Shown in pieces: positions 7,861-16,929 of a stretch of DNA of 54,714 bases. Origin of the DNA: Bradyrhizobium sp. 132. GTDB taxonomy: Bacteria; Pseudomonadota; Alphaproteobacteria; Rhizobiales; Xanthobacteraceae. Position numbers and translations under genes: made by a program. The notes under the pieces were generated by a model. The model had not been told where the DNA came from. It saw only the letters and a program-made list of their open reading frames with translations, and ran no database searches. Numbering within the stretch: position 1 is the first letter of the stretch; each line of letters begins with the position of its first letter. The stretch covers positions 1 through 54,714 of the forward strand of contig NZ_JADPKY010000051.1 in assembly GCF_023074185.1 (NCBI RefSeq). Reading direction: 5' to 3'.

Positions 7861-8783
7861 CGTGGTCTCCGTTCCCACAAAACATGGACGCATAAACGCG
7901 AAGACGTTCAATAAAATAGGACAAAACATAATTACACCACTCCGACGCACCGAGGCGGCCATCCTAATGCCTCGACGGAGCCGCGATTCCCGTTGCGGGC
8001 TGGCTGATTCCTCGTGGAAAACGGCGAAGGTATCCTGTCCAACCCGATCTTGGCCGAGACGGCAGACTCGGCGTGCTCTTCCCACCACAGGCCAGCGGGT
8101 CGCGTATATCGCCAGCGCTGGTGAGGCGCCACGGAGCATCATCGACGGTGTCTCGCCAGCCGACAGGGAGGAAATCCGCGGGGATCCAGACGCCGGACGG
8201 GAGCTGAAGCGAGTTCAGTTTTGAACTGCTTGGATGCCGGAACGGGAGGACTCTGTCAGAAGTAAGCGTTTTTCTGACAGTGCTTTTTCGACGCGCGCTT
8301 GCGGAGCTCACCCACACGCGAGTGCTTGCTCTTGGAGGCTCGACGCAAGGGTCATCGAACCAACGGAATAAGAAAGCCCCAACCAGCGACGGTTCCTTGG
8401 GTCGAACCACGGCGTCTGGGCTGTGCGCGACAATCCGTCCGCCAGCGGTTGATGGACGAGCCGGCGCTCCGCGCCGGCCACTACACATCTGTACGACTGT
8501 ACGAGAAGCCTCATGAACCGAGAACGGGTCCGCTAGGCACAGCTCACGCAGCCACGGACTTCGTCGCCGTCACCCGCAAGTATTTTTACTCCGCTTTGCT
8601 TAGCGTATCTGCTCTCGACTACGCGCCTCATCGCTAGGAATGCCCTCACGCGCGCCGCGGCACTTCAACAATTTCATTTTCATTCGACGCTGCCGAAGTC
8701 AGCATGCGAGAAGCGTTGCGAGTAATCGCTGCGGCTTGGCTGTAGCGCAGCGCAGAAATTTAGGCTAGCTTCTGCTCGCGAGT
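7861..8783. other. Gene-poor island DNA with a hairpin
   Basis: Overlapping forward and reverse frames up to 174 codons occur, but none shows a recognisable motif, ribosome site or believable start. The one clear structure is the inverted repeat at 8253-8280, listed separately. Confidence 0.35.
8253..8280. repeat. Perfect 9-bp inverted repeat with 10-base spacer
   Basis: CTGTCAGAA (8253-8261) and its exact complement TTCTGACAG (8272-8280) flank ten bases. It could form a stem-loop, be a terminator for a lost gene (a T-run follows weakly at 8284-8288), or be a recombinase or regulator site. It lies about 700 bases before the second recombinase gene. Confidence 0.5.
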
Positions 8784-9053
8784 TTGCAAATGCGTACCCG
8801 CACCCGATCTCTCCGAAGACAACGAGCGATCATTCGACCGCTCGCCCCCTCACATCCTCAGAGCTGGGATAATCCGGACAATGAGGAAATCTGGTTTGAG
8901 TTGGCGCGCGCTATCGGACGTCAGGTCGCACGGGATGAAAATCACGGCTCGGGGCAGCCGATAAAGGACCGACATGACGACAGCGTCATCGAAGAAAACG
9001 GCCGTACTATACGCCCGTTATTCCAGCGACATGCAAAAGGCGACCTCGATTGA
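8784..9053 (+). CDS. Possible small ORF leading into the second recombinase
   Basis: A frame of 89 codons whose middle, NPDNEEIWFELARAIGRQVA, looks like a real helical protein segment of the sort seen in short ORFs upstream of serine recombinases. The N-terminus is Arg-rich, and the last 26 codons are simply another frame of the recombinase, so the natural end may have been lost. No good ribosome site is visible. Treat as tentative or decayed. Confidence 0.3.
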   Translation: MQMRTRTRSLRRQRAIIRPLAPSHPQSWDNPDNEEIWFELARAIGRQVARDENHGSGQPIKDRHDDSVIEENGRTIRPLFQRHAKGDLD

Positions 9054-10677
9054 TGGTCAGCTATTGCTCTGCCGGAAGGTCGCATTGCGCAACGACCTCG
9101 ATGTCATCGGCGAGTTTGTCGATGCCGCAAAATCTGGTCTTACCGAAGGTGCGCGGGACGGCTATCAGCGTTTACTCAACGGTGTGAGAAACCGGGACTT
9201 TGACGTAGTCGTGGTTGAGCATTTCGACCGCTTGTCGCGCGATCCCGCAACCATCCAGCGTCTCAAGCAGGTTTTCGAGTTCAACGGCGTTGAGCTGATG
9301 GATCAGAAGGGGGTCTATGCGACCGCCACTGACATCAGCATCGCAAGTCTCTACAACACGATTTACAAGCCGCAGCTCGCCGAAAAGGTTCGGCGCGGCC
9401 ATGACAACGCTGTTGCCAACGGAAGAATTCCTGGCTCATGCGCCTATGGTTATCGACCGAGGCCGGGCGCGCCGGGCGAACGCGTGATCGATGACAACGA
9501 AGCAAAGATTGTGCTCCGCATCTTCAGCGAATATGCAGCGGGCCGCTCGACCCGAACTATCGCCGCTGATCTCACCCGCGAAGGCGTGCCCTCACCAGGG
9601 GCAACTCGTCACAAGAACAAGGCTGATCGTACCACCTGGAATCACCAGTGCATTACAGGCGGCCGGCATGGTCGCGGTATTATCGGCAACGATCTATATA
9701 TAGGCGAGATACATTGGAACGTTCGCTCGACAATTCTCAACCCGGAGACCCAGAAGAAACAGAAGCGCCGCAATCCAGAAGAGCGCCACATCATAGTTAA
9801 GAAGCCGGAGCTACGGATCGTGCCGCAAGCGCTCTGGAATCGAGCGCATGAGGTTCGTAGCGCGCGCGCCGTATCTATGTTCGGACCGACTGGCAAGCCG
9901 CGGCGTCGCGCCGTGATCCCGCGCAACAACGAGCACCCGCTTGCCGGTGTGCTCCGGTGCGGCGTCTGCAATGGCCACATGCGAATCGCTCAATCCTCGC
10001 GTAACGGTGCACCGCGCGCGGCATGCGCGAGCGCGCATCAGCGGGGCACGTGCGAGCACACCCGTAGCTTCGACATGGACGTTCTGCTCGAGGATGCCTC
10101 CGACAAAATCCAACTGAAATTGCTTTCGCCGAAAGCCATTGAAGAGGCGATGTGTGCCTGGAAGGAGGAGCGCAAAAACGATCGGAACAAGGGCAGCGAA
10201 CACTCTAAGCTAGAGCGGCGACGCCGCGTGTTGACTACCGAGATGGAACGCCTGTCATATGCCATCGCAAATAGCCGCCGGAAGCCGGACGAGTTGCTCA
10301 AGCGCATCGATGAGTGCGACCTGGAGCGGGAAAGCGTTGAAGAGCGCTTGCGGCTGCTGGGCGCTGGCGGCGAAAATGTCATTGGCTTCGATCACCCGAA
10401 ATTCGGTGACCGATACCGTTCGGAGGTTAGAAGACTGGTCACCGCGCTCAAGGCCAATCCGAAGGCGATCGAAACTCGCGTAGCCTTCCGCAACTTGATC
10501 GAATGCATAGTAGTGCATCCGGTTCGCAAGCGGATGCCCTACGAATATACGCCCTACCTGAACAGCTCCGCGCTTTACGGCAAGAACCTTTTCCCAGAAA
10601 ACCGCAGCAAGGCGCGAGAAATCAGCACGTTTGCCTACTACGACAATGGCAAGTCAGGGAAATCCGTGTCCTCGTAA
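8974..10677 (+). CDS. Large serine recombinase, likely integrase of the island
   Basis: 567 residues. The resolvase domain has the nucleophile motif YARYS (residues 13-17, Ser17) and the helix-E motif EHFDRLSRD. A recombinase domain follows (PGSCAYGYRPR region), then a zinc ribbon (LRCGVCNGHM with later Cys residues), a coiled-coil stretch (about residues 395-450) and a C-terminal domain. The ribosome site AAAGGA lies six bases before the ATG. The last codons (KSVSS and stop) lie on DNA that, read on the other strand, is the conserved start of ybgC, so the stop codon comes from the integration target. This places the gene directly at the right end of the island and makes it the obvious candidate enzyme for integration into ybgC. 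Confidence 0.93.
   Translation: MTTASSKKTAVLYARYSSDMQKATSIDGQLLLCRKVALRNDLDVIGEFVDAAKSGLTEGARDGYQRLLNGVRNRDFDVVVVEHFDRLSRDPATIQRLKQVFEFNGVELMDQKGVYATATDISIASLYNTIYKPQLAEKVRRGHDNAVANGRIPGSCAYGYRPRPGAPGERVIDDNEAKIVLRIFSEYAAGRSTRTIAADLTREGVPSPGATRHKNKADRTTWNHQCITGGRHGRGIIGNDLYIGEIHWNVRSTILNPETQKKQKRRNPEERHIIVKKPELRIVPQALWNRAHEVRSARAVSMFGPTGKPRRRAVIPRNNEHPLAGVLRCGVCNGHMRIAQSSRNGAPRAACASAHQRGTCEHTRSFDMDVLLEDASDKIQLKLLSPKAIEEAMCAWKEERKNDRNKGSEHSKLERRRRVLTTEMERLSYAIANSRRKPDELLKRIDECDLERESVEERLRLLGAGGENVIGFDHPKFGDRYRSEVRRLVTALKANPKAIETRVAFRNLIECIVVHPVRKRMPYEYTPYLNSSALYGKNLFPENRSKAREISTFAYYDNGKSGKSVSS
10655..10662. other. Right attachment junction of the genomic island (in ybgC)
   Basis: Reading the reverse strand leftward from the ybgC start, the family sequence holds through VRVYYEDTDF and then breaks (Pro-Asp-Leu-Pro-Leu-Ser-stop) where SGIVYHANY is expected. 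The break falls at about 10659. To the right lies the core yebC-ruv locus; to the left the recombinase and the accessory region. The core dinucleotide cannot be fixed without the other junction, which is outside the window. Confidence 0.78.
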
Positions 10678-10739
10678 TAGACCCGGACCTGCATATGATG
10701 GCGGCCGTCGCGGATCTCGCCGTCGAGATGAGCTGTCAC
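10659..10739 (-). pseudogene. ybgC: 5' fragment of ybgC (Tol-Pal-associated acyl-CoA thioesterase)
   Basis: The GTG at 10739, with AAGAGG eight bases upstream, opens a frame reading TAHLDGEIRDGRHHMQVRV followed by YYEDTDF. This is the N-terminus of hotdog-fold YbgC thioesterases, including the catalytic-region Asp. Only 27 codons remain before the junction with the island. The gene order ruvB, phosphoesterase, ybgC (then tolQRAB-pal) is what I expect in Bradyrhizobium, so the rest of ybgC and the tol-pal cluster should lie beyond the island's other end. There is a 66-base gap to the phosphoesterase gene, so the two are probably co-transcribed. Confidence 0.8.
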
Positions 10740-10805
10740 GTCGCGAGCCTCTTGTTTCAGATAGAGGCCCGTTTTGCGCAAAAACGGCCGGACACGCAAG
10801 CGCGG

Positions 10806-11726
10806 CTAGGACACAACCGCGCCCGTCCGGCCCAGCGTCACCTCGACGATCTCAGGCGGCACGCCGACGCGGAGCGGCAGGATGCTGCAACCGAGGCCGC
10901 CGGAGATGATGACGTCGCATTTCAGCCGGACATGACCATAGGCGAGCCGGAGGCCATGCTGCGGCGGAACGGCCGGCGACCAGCCGAGCAGACGGACCTG
11001 GCCGCCATGGGTGTGGCCGGACAGTTGCAACGCGACGCGGGCGGGCACGCGCAGCGCGACGTTAGGCTCATGCGCGAGCAGGATGATCGGCGCGTCGTCG
11101 GTGACCTTGGCAAGCGTCGCGGCGAGATCGTCGGCGCCGAAGTGTCCCGTGCTCCGGAAGCGTCGCGCCGGCAGAAAAGCGAGTTGATCGCCCAGCCCCG
11201 CGAGCCAGAACGCGCGGCCGTCCTTGGTGATCCGCACGGCGTCGTTCTCGTAGACGGGAATGCCGGCCGCCTCCAACGCGCGATGCGCGACCGTCGGCCC
11301 CTGCCCGGCCTGCTGCACGGTCCTGTCGGCCCAATAGTCATGATTGCCCATGACGGCATGGACGCCGAGCGGCGCCCTGAGGCCGGCCAGTACCTTGGCC
11401 CATTCGCTCGCCGGAATGATGCGCGTGACCTGGTGCAGACCGGCGACATAGTCGCCGAGCAGCACGATAATATCCGCGTTCAGGGCGTTGGTGCGATCGA
11501 CGATGGCCTCGATCCGCTCCAGCGACATCCAGGGATCGCAGGCATGGATGTCGGCGATCACGGCGATCTTCAGCGGAAAATCCGCAGGCCATTGCCGCGG
11601 GGTTGGATGATAGCGGGTGACGCTAAGTCGCACCACCGGTTCGACGGCAAAGCCATAGGCAGCGGTCGAGAGGCCGAGGGCGGACAGACCACCGATGGAA
11701 CGGATGAGGTGACGACGCGTGATCAT
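10806..11726 (-). CDS. Tat-exported metallophosphoesterase (YkuE-like)
   Basis: 306 residues. The N-terminus TRRHLIRSIGGLSALGLSTA is a twin-arginine-type signal, so export in folded form is likely. The calcineurin-like fold is complete: IADIHAC (Asp, His), LLGDYV (Asp), MGNHDYW (Asn, His, Asp), LLAHEPN (His) and SGHTHGG (two His) supply the two-metal site. Family members (YkuE, LpxG) hydrolyse phosphodiester or pyrophosphate bonds, in some cases of lipid substrates; the substrate here is unknown. It lies between ruvB and the ybgC fragment on the same strand, 129 bases after ruvB. Confidence 0.87.
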   Translation of the reverse strand: MITRRHLIRSIGGLSALGLSTAAYGFAVEPVVRLSVTRYHPTPRQWPADFPLKIAVIADIHACDPWMSLERIEAIVDRTNALNADIIVLLGDYVAGLHQVTRIIPASEWAKVLAGLRAPLGVHAVMGNHDYWADRTVQQAGQGPTVAHRALEAAGIPVYENDAVRITKDGRAFWLAGLGDQLAFLPARRFRSTGHFGADDLAATLAKVTDDAPIILLAHEPNVALRVPARVALQLSGHTHGGQVRLLGWSPAVPPQHGLRLAYGHVRLKCDVIISGGLGCSILPLRVGVPPEIVEVTLGRTGAVVS

Positions 11727-11855
11727 GGAAGCCCGATCGTGATGCAGCTTCTTGATGCGATCCGATTGGAGCGAAAATGGGGTGCGTTTGTGCAGACCCT
11801 CTGCACGAGATTACCGGAAATTCATGATGGCCCGAGCACTCAGCACTTGCGCAGG

Positions 11856-12914
11856 TCAGTCGTCGCTTTCGTCGGTGCCGAACAGGCCGAACTGTGCCGC
11901 CGCATCGCGCGAGGGCTCGCTGATGCCGAGATGGCGGAAGGCGTGCGAAGTGAGCAGGCGGCCGCGCGGGGTGCGCTGCAGATAGCCGCACTGGATCAGA
12001 TAGGGCTCGATGATGTCTTCGATCGCATCGCGCGGCTCGGACAGAGCGGCTGCCATCGTCTCCACGCCGACCGGGCCGCCGCCATAGTTCTGCGCGATGG
12101 TCGTGAGGTAGCGGCGGTCCATGGCGTCGAGGCCCGCGGCGTCGACCTCGAGCGCGCTCAGCGCGTGGTCGGCAATCTTGCGATCGATCCTGTCGGCATC
12201 GGCCGCCGAGGCGAAATCGCGTACGCGGCGCAACAGCCGGCCGGCGATGCGCGGCGTGCCGCGGGCGCGGCGCGCGATCTCGTTGGCGCCATCCGCGCTC
12301 ATGCCGACCTTGAGCACGCGCGCACCACGGGTGACGATGCTCTCGAGCTCTTCGATCGTGTAGAAATTCAACCGGATCGGAATGCCGAAGCGGTCGCGCA
12401 AGGGATTGGTTAGAAGGCCGGCGCGCGTGGTGGCGCCGACAAGGGTGAATTTCGACAGTTCGATCTTCACCGAGCGCGCCGCCGGGCCTTCGCCGATGAT
12501 CAGGTCGAGCTGAAAGTCCTCCATCGCGGGATAGAGCACCTCTTCCACCGCCGGGCTCAGGCGGTGGATCTCGTCGATGAAGAGCACATCGCGCTCTTCG
12601 AGATTGGTGAGGAGTGCTGCGAGATCGCCGGCCTTGGCGATCACCGGGCCCGACGTCGCGCGAAAGCCGACGCCGAGCTCCTTGGCCACGATCTGTGCCA
12701 GCGTGGTCTTGCCGAGGCCGGGCGGGCCGACGAACAGCACATGATCCAGCGCCTCGCCGCGCTTGCGTGCCGCCTCGATGAAGATCGAGAGGTTCTTGCG
12801 CGCCTGCTGCTGGCCGACGAAGTCAGACAGCGATTGCGGGCGCAGCGCGGTATCGCCGACATCATCGCTGCGGCGCTCGGGCGTGACCATGCGGTTGGCC
12901 TTCGGGTCGCTCAC
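11856..12914 (-). CDS. ruvB: Holliday junction branch migration ATPase RuvB
   Basis: 352 residues, normal length. Walker A is GPPGLGKTT, Walker B is FIDEIH, sensor 1 is GATTRAG, and the arginine-finger region is PLRDRFG. The winged-helix C-terminus carries [12 protein letters not shown]. It forms the hexameric motor that drives branch migration with RuvA. The start is GTG at 12914, overlapping the ruvA stop as GTGA; a Met nine codons in is an alternative. It is the third gene of ruvCAB. Confidence 0.98.
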   Translation of the reverse strand: MSDPKANRMVTPERRSDDVGDTALRPQSLSDFVGQQQARKNLSIFIEAARKRGEALDHVLFVGPPGLGKTTLAQIVAKELGVGFRATSGPVIAKAGDLAALLTNLEERDVLFIDEIHRLSPAVEEVLYPAMEDFQLDLIIGEGPAARSVKIELSKFTLVGATTRAGLLTNPLRDRFGIPIRLNFYTIEELESIVTRGARVLKVGMSADGANEIARRARGTPRIAGRLLRRVRDFASAADADRIDRKIADHALSALEVDAAGLDAMDRRYLTTIAQNYGGGPVGVETMAAALSEPRDAIEDIIEPYLIQCGYLQRTPRGRLLTSHAFRHLGISEPSRDAAAQFGLFGTDESDD

Positions 12915-13528
12915 TTCGACAGCTCCTTCAGGCCTAGCCGGATGAGCTGCGCGGTCTCGGCGCTCTCGCCGGCGCTGCGCGATGCCGATGCAATCGCCGC
13001 CGCCGCCTGCGGCTGGCCGTAGCCGAGATTGACCAGCGCGGAGATCGCGTCTGCGACGGGGCGCGGCGCGCGCCGGTCGTCGACGGCACCGGCAAGATGC
13101 ACCACGGCTGGGTCAATAGTTGCGAAGGCCGGCGCCTTGTCTTTCAGTTCGGTGACGATGCGCTCGGCGACCTTGGGGCCGACGCCGGGCGTGCGCGCCA
13201 CCGCGGTCTTATCGCGCAACGCGATCGCGTTGGCGAGGTCGGAAGGCTGCAGCGTGCCGAGCACGGCAAGCGCGACCTTGGCGCCGACGCCCTGCACGGT
13301 CTGGAGCAGGCGAAACCATTCGCGCTCGTGGTCGCTGCGGAAGCCGAACAGTTTGATCAGGTCCTCGCGGACATAGGTTTCGATCGACAGCACGGCGGCC
13401 TCGCCCTGCGACGGCAGATGCTGCAGCGTGCGCGACGAGCAATGCACCTGATAACCGACACCGCCGACATCGAGAATGACGAAATCCTCGCCGTAGGAAT
13501 CGATCAGGCCCTTGAGCTTGCCGATCAT
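12911..13528 (-). CDS. ruvA: Holliday junction DNA-binding protein RuvA
   Basis: 205 residues: an N-terminal OB fold ([20 protein letters not shown]), tandem helix-hairpin-helix motifs ([14 protein letters not shown] and [13 protein letters not shown]) and a C-terminal UBA-like domain that contacts RuvB. It binds four-way junctions as a tetramer and loads RuvB. It overlaps ruvC by ATGA at its start and ruvB by four bases at its end, so the three are translationally coupled. Confidence 0.98.
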   Translation of the reverse strand: MIGKLKGLIDSYGEDFVILDVGGVGYQVHCSSRTLQHLPSQGEAAVLSIETYVREDLIKLFGFRSDHEREWFRLLQTVQGVGAKVALAVLGTLQPSDLANAIALRDKTAVARTPGVGPKVAERIVTELKDKAPAFATIDPAVVHLAGAVDDRRAPRPVADAISALVNLGYGQPQAAAAIASASRSAGESAETAQLIRLGLKELSK

Positions 13529-14052
13529 AACCCCACCACCTTCAGCCTGAGCGCCGTGCTCGTGCGATGATGGGCGTGGGTGATGGCGATGGCGAGCGCG
13601 TCGGCGGCGTCCGCGGACGGCGGATCGGACTTGGGCAGCAAGATCTTGAGCATCATCGCGATCTGGTGCTTGTCGGCATGGCCGGCGCCGACCACCGTCT
13701 TTTTCACCTGGTTCGGCGCGTATTCGGCAACGCTGATGCCGAATATTGCGGGCGCCAGCATGGCAACGCCGCGGGCCTGACCAAGCTTCAGTGTCGCAGC
13801 GCCGTCCTTGTTGATGAAAGTCTGTTCGACCGCCGCTTCCATCGGCTTGTGAACGGACAAGATCGCGGCGAGCCCTTCATGGATCGCGAGCAACCGGCTT
13901 GCGAGCGGCAAATCGTCCGGCGGTTCCACCGAGCCGCAGGCGACGTAAATCAGGCGGTTGCCCTCGGCCTCGATCACGCCCCAGCCGGTGCGGCGCAGGC
14001 CGGGGTCGATGCCGATGATGCGAACGGGGACGCGAATCGGGAGCGCAGTCAT
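13525..14052 (-). CDS. ruvC: Crossover junction endodeoxyribonuclease RuvC
   Basis: 175 residues. It has the RNase-H-like nuclease fold, with the first catalytic Asp in [14 protein letters not shown], a Glu in [10 protein letters not shown] and late Asp residues in [15 protein letters not shown]. It cuts Holliday junctions symmetrically. I chose ATG 14052 ([10 protein letters not shown]) because residues before it in the longer frame are low-complexity. The 70-base gap to yebC suggests one transcript yebC-ruvC-ruvA-ruvB. Confidence 0.97.
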   Translation of the reverse strand: MTALPIRVPVRIIGIDPGLRRTGWGVIEAEGNRLIYVACGSVEPPDDLPLASRLLAIHEGLAAILSVHKPMEAAVEQTFINKDGAATLKLGQARGVAMLAPAIFGISVAEYAPNQVKKTVVGAGHADKHQIAMMLKILLPKSDPPSADAADALAIAITHAHHRTSTALRLKVVGL

Positions 14053-14122
14053 GGGCCAGTGATAGCGGCTGGCTGCCGCGGGGGAAACAGAAACAGAACG
14101 GAAGTAACAGGGGAAGTGGGCC

Positions 14123-14869
14123 CTACCCGCCCATCTTCGCCAGCAGCGCGTCCGACACCTCGAAATTGGCGTAGACGTGCTGGACGTCGTCATGCTCGTT
14201 GAGCAAATCCATCAGCTTGATCAGCTTCTCGCCGGTCTCGTCGTCCACCGCGATCGTGTTCTGCGGCTTCCAGATCAGCGCCGCCTTGCGCGGCTCGCCG
14301 AACTTGGCTTCGAGCGCCTTGGCGACGTCGCGATAGCCTTCGGTCGAGGCGTAAATCTCGTGACCGCCTTCGCTCGATATCACGTCGTCGGCGCCGGCTT
14401 CGATGGCGGCATCCAGCACCGCATCGTCGGAGGCGACGCTGCGGTCGTATTCGATGATGCCAGTGCGGTCGAACATGAAGGACACCGAGCCGGTCTCGCC
14501 GAGATTGCCGCCGGACTTGGTGAAGAAGGAGCGGATGTCGGAAGCGGCACGGTTGCGGTTGTCGGTCAGCGCCTCCACGACGACGGCGACGCCGCCGGGG
14601 CCGTAACCCTCATAGCGGATCTCGTCATAATGCTCGCCGTCATTGCCGAGCGCCTTCTTGACGGCGCGCTCGATATTGTCCTTCGGCATGTTCTCCTGGC
14701 GCGCCGCGATGATGGCCGCACGCAGGCGCGGGTTCATGTTGGGGTCTGGCGTCCCCAGCTTGGCCGCGACGGTGATTTCCCGCGCCAGCTTGCCGAATAG
14801 TTTCGACTTCTGGGCATCCTGCCGCCCCTTGCGGTGCATGATGTTCTTGAATTGGGAATGTCCGGCCAT
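14123..14869 (-). CDS. yebC: YebC/PmpR family protein (TACO1 type)
   Basis: 248 residues, starting [20 protein letters not shown], the invariant family N-terminus, with [20 protein letters not shown] and [12 protein letters not shown] motifs following. Homologues act as transcription regulators or as ribosome-associated factors that relieve stalling on proline tracts; which applies here is unknown. It is immediately upstream of ruvC, a very widespread neighbourhood. About 200 bases separate it from the divergent chemoreceptor gene. Confidence 0.95.
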   Translation of the reverse strand: MAGHSQFKNIMHRKGRQDAQKSKLFGKLAREITVAAKLGTPDPNMNPRLRAAIIAARQENMPKDNIERAVKKALGNDGEHYDEIRYEGYGPGGVAVVVEALTDNRNRAASDIRSFFTKSGGNLGETGSVSFMFDRTGIIEYDRSVASDDAVLDAAIEAGADDVISSEGGHEIYASTEGYRDVAKALEAKFGEPRKAALIWKPQNTIAVDDETGEKLIKLMDLLNEHDDVQHVYANFEVSDALLAKMGG

Positions 14870-15074
14870 GCGTGATCTTCTCTAGGGAGTCGTGCGCCAA
14901 GATAAGCGTGGGAAGCGCGGCCTTATAGGCCGCCACCCCACTGGAATGAAAGAGGCTCTACGACTTTAAGGTAATAGCGTAGTGGCCCCTGCCTAGATGT
15001 CAGGCATCGTTAACCCTGATTTCATTCCAGCCTGCGAAAATAGCGTCCGACCGTTCCCCGATAAGAGAGACCTG

Positions 15075-16820
15075 ATGGTGTTCGGACTATTTCGGAAGCG
15101 TCTGCCGGACATGGCTCCGCCTGCGGCAACCCCGCAGGCTGCGCAGCCGGTCAATTCCGAGCCCGCTCCGGCCGTTGAGGGCGATTCCGCCAAGGAAATC
15201 CTGGAACTGCTGGAACTCGAGCTGGGAGCGATGATTCGCCAGCTCGAGCGCGCCGCCAATTCGGTGGCCGGCGGCGCCGAGGCGACCGCCACGACGCTTG
15301 CCGCCATCCGCGACCGCACCGACGCCCTGACAGGCCGGACCAACGCCGCGCAATCGAACGCCTCGACCTTCGCCCATGCCGCCGACAAATTCACCCAGTC
15401 CGCACACGGAATCGGCGCGCAGGTTCGCGAAGCCGGCAAGCTCGCCGACGAGGCCAGCGCCGCGGCGCAGGAAGCCCGCGCCAATGTCGATCGCTTGCTC
15501 GAGTCCTCGGCCGCCATCGGCAACGTGGTCAATCTGATCGCACAGATCGCGCGGCAGACGACGCTGCTCGCTCTCAACTCGACCATCGAGGCTGCGCGTG
15601 CGGGTGATGCGGGAAAAGGCTTTGCGGTCGTCGCCACCGAGGTCAAGGCACTCGCGGTGCAGACCCAGGGTGCCACGGAGGAGATCACCAGGAAGATCGA
15701 CGCGCTCCAACGCGACGCCGCCGGCTCCGCGGATGCGGTGCACCGCATCTCGCAGGCGATCGAGGCGATCCGCCCGGTATTCGAGACCGTCAACGGCGCG
15801 GTCGCCGAACAGAACGCCACCACCAGCGAAGTCTCGGGCAACGCGACAAGTGCGTCGGAGTTCATCGTCTCGGTCGGCGAAAGCGCGGCCGAGATCGACG
15901 CTGCGACCAAGGCGGCCGAGACCCACGGCGAGAACGTCGCCAGCGCCGGCAAGGCCGTGACCGCCTTCGCACAGAAACTGAAATCGCGTTGCGCCGTGCT
16001 GCTCCGCCAGAGCGAGCATGACGACCGCCGCAAGACCGAGCGGCTGCCCTGCCATCTCAAGATCGAAACCGCCCGCGGGGTGCTGCCGGTCTACGAGCTA
16101 TCGATGGACGGCGTGCTGATCGGCGGCGCGGACGCGGGCCGCCTTGCACCGCAAGCAATGATTGAAGGTACTCTCGAGGACGTCGGGGCCTGCCGCCTGC
16201 GCGTGGTCGAGCAATCCAAGGCCGGCGCCCGCGCGCAATTCGTTGCTCCCAACGCCGCGCTCAACGAGAAGATCGAGGACCGGCTCTGGTCGATCCACGA
16301 AGAAAACACGGAGTTCGTCACCCGCGCCATGGAGGCGGGTAACGCGCTGACCGCAATCTTCGAGCAGGCGGTTGCACGCGGCGATGTCGGGATCCACGAC
16401 CTCTTCGATACCGATTATGCCGAAATTGCCGGAACCGATCCGCAGCAATACCGCACCAGATATCTGGACTGGGCCGACCGCGCGTTGCCGCCGTTCCAGG
16501 AAGCCTTTCTGGCGAAGGACCAGCGCATGGCGTTCTGCGCCATGGTCGATCGCAACGGCTTCCTGCCGGTGCACAACAGGATCTATTCGCATCCGCAGCG
16601 GCCGGGCGATGCCGCCTGGAACACCGTCAACAGCCGCAACCGGCGGATCTTCAACGATCCGGCGGGGTTGGCCGCCGCGCACAACCTGCGCTCGTATCTG
16701 GTCCAGAGCTATGCGCGCGACATGGGCAACGGAAATACGGTGATGATGCGCGAGATCGACGTCCCGATCCGCGTGCAGGGCCGGCACTGGGGCGGATTCA
16801 GGACGGCCTACAAGCTCTAG
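15075..16820 (+). CDS. Soluble chemoreceptor with PilZ-like and C-terminal sensor domains
   Basis: 581 residues with no membrane segment, so cytoplasmic. A Pro/Ala-rich N-terminus is followed by a methyl-accepting coiled coil (about residues 45-300) with the hairpin tip [20 protein letters not shown]. Next is a PilZ-like segment beginning [10 protein letters not shown] (Arg-rich plus a downstream Asp/Gly motif), which may bind cyclic di-GMP. The C-terminal domain (about 410-581) is shared with the next gene: [15 protein letters not shown], a Trp-Asn-x-x-x-Ser-Arg-Asn-Arg-Arg box, and [10 protein letters not shown]. The start is at 15075, after AGAGAG; an upstream in-frame ATG at 14997 is not favoured. 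A 109-base gap separates it from the paralogue, so they are probably an operon. Confidence 0.88.
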   Translation: MVFGLFRKRLPDMAPPAATPQAAQPVNSEPAPAVEGDSAKEILELLELELGAMIRQLERAANSVAGGAEATATTLAAIRDRTDALTGRTNAAQSNASTFAHAADKFTQSAHGIGAQVREAGKLADEASAAAQEARANVDRLLESSAAIGNVVNLIAQIARQTTLLALNSTIEAARAGDAGKGFAVVATEVKALAVQTQGATEEITRKIDALQRDAAGSADAVHRISQAIEAIRPVFETVNGAVAEQNATTSEVSGNATSASEFIVSVGESAAEIDAATKAAETHGENVASAGKAVTAFAQKLKSRCAVLLRQSEHDDRRKTERLPCHLKIETARGVLPVYELSMDGVLIGGADAGRLAPQAMIEGTLEDVGACRLRVVEQSKAGARAQFVAPNAALNEKIEDRLWSIHEENTEFVTRAMEAGNALTAIFEQAVARGDVGIHDLFDTDYAEIAGTDPQQYRTRYLDWADRALPPFQEAFLAKDQRMAFCAMVDRNGFLPVHNRIYSHPQRPGDAAWNTVNSRNRRIFNDPAGLAAAHNLRSYLVQSYARDMGNGNTVMMREIDVPIRVQGRHWGGFRTAYKL

Positions 16821-16929
16821 TGCGCGCCCAGGCAAGACATCAAAGCGCGAATCACCTCTTAAGATCGAAATTGGAATGGGAATGCCGCGGAGAGCCGGCG
16901 AACGGCTCTGACTGGAGGACTCTCAAGAC

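Noticed and set aside
1..10660. tRNA gene as the island attachment site, nod boxes or CRISPR arrays
   Set aside because: No cloverleaf-like tRNA, no nod-box-like operator and no regularly spaced repeats were seen in the accessory region; the junction found is in ybgC.
10503..12413. 636-codon forward frame across the ybgC fragment, phosphoesterase and ruvB
   Set aside because: Antisense to ruvB and the phosphoesterase, both unmistakable; no start signal or motif.
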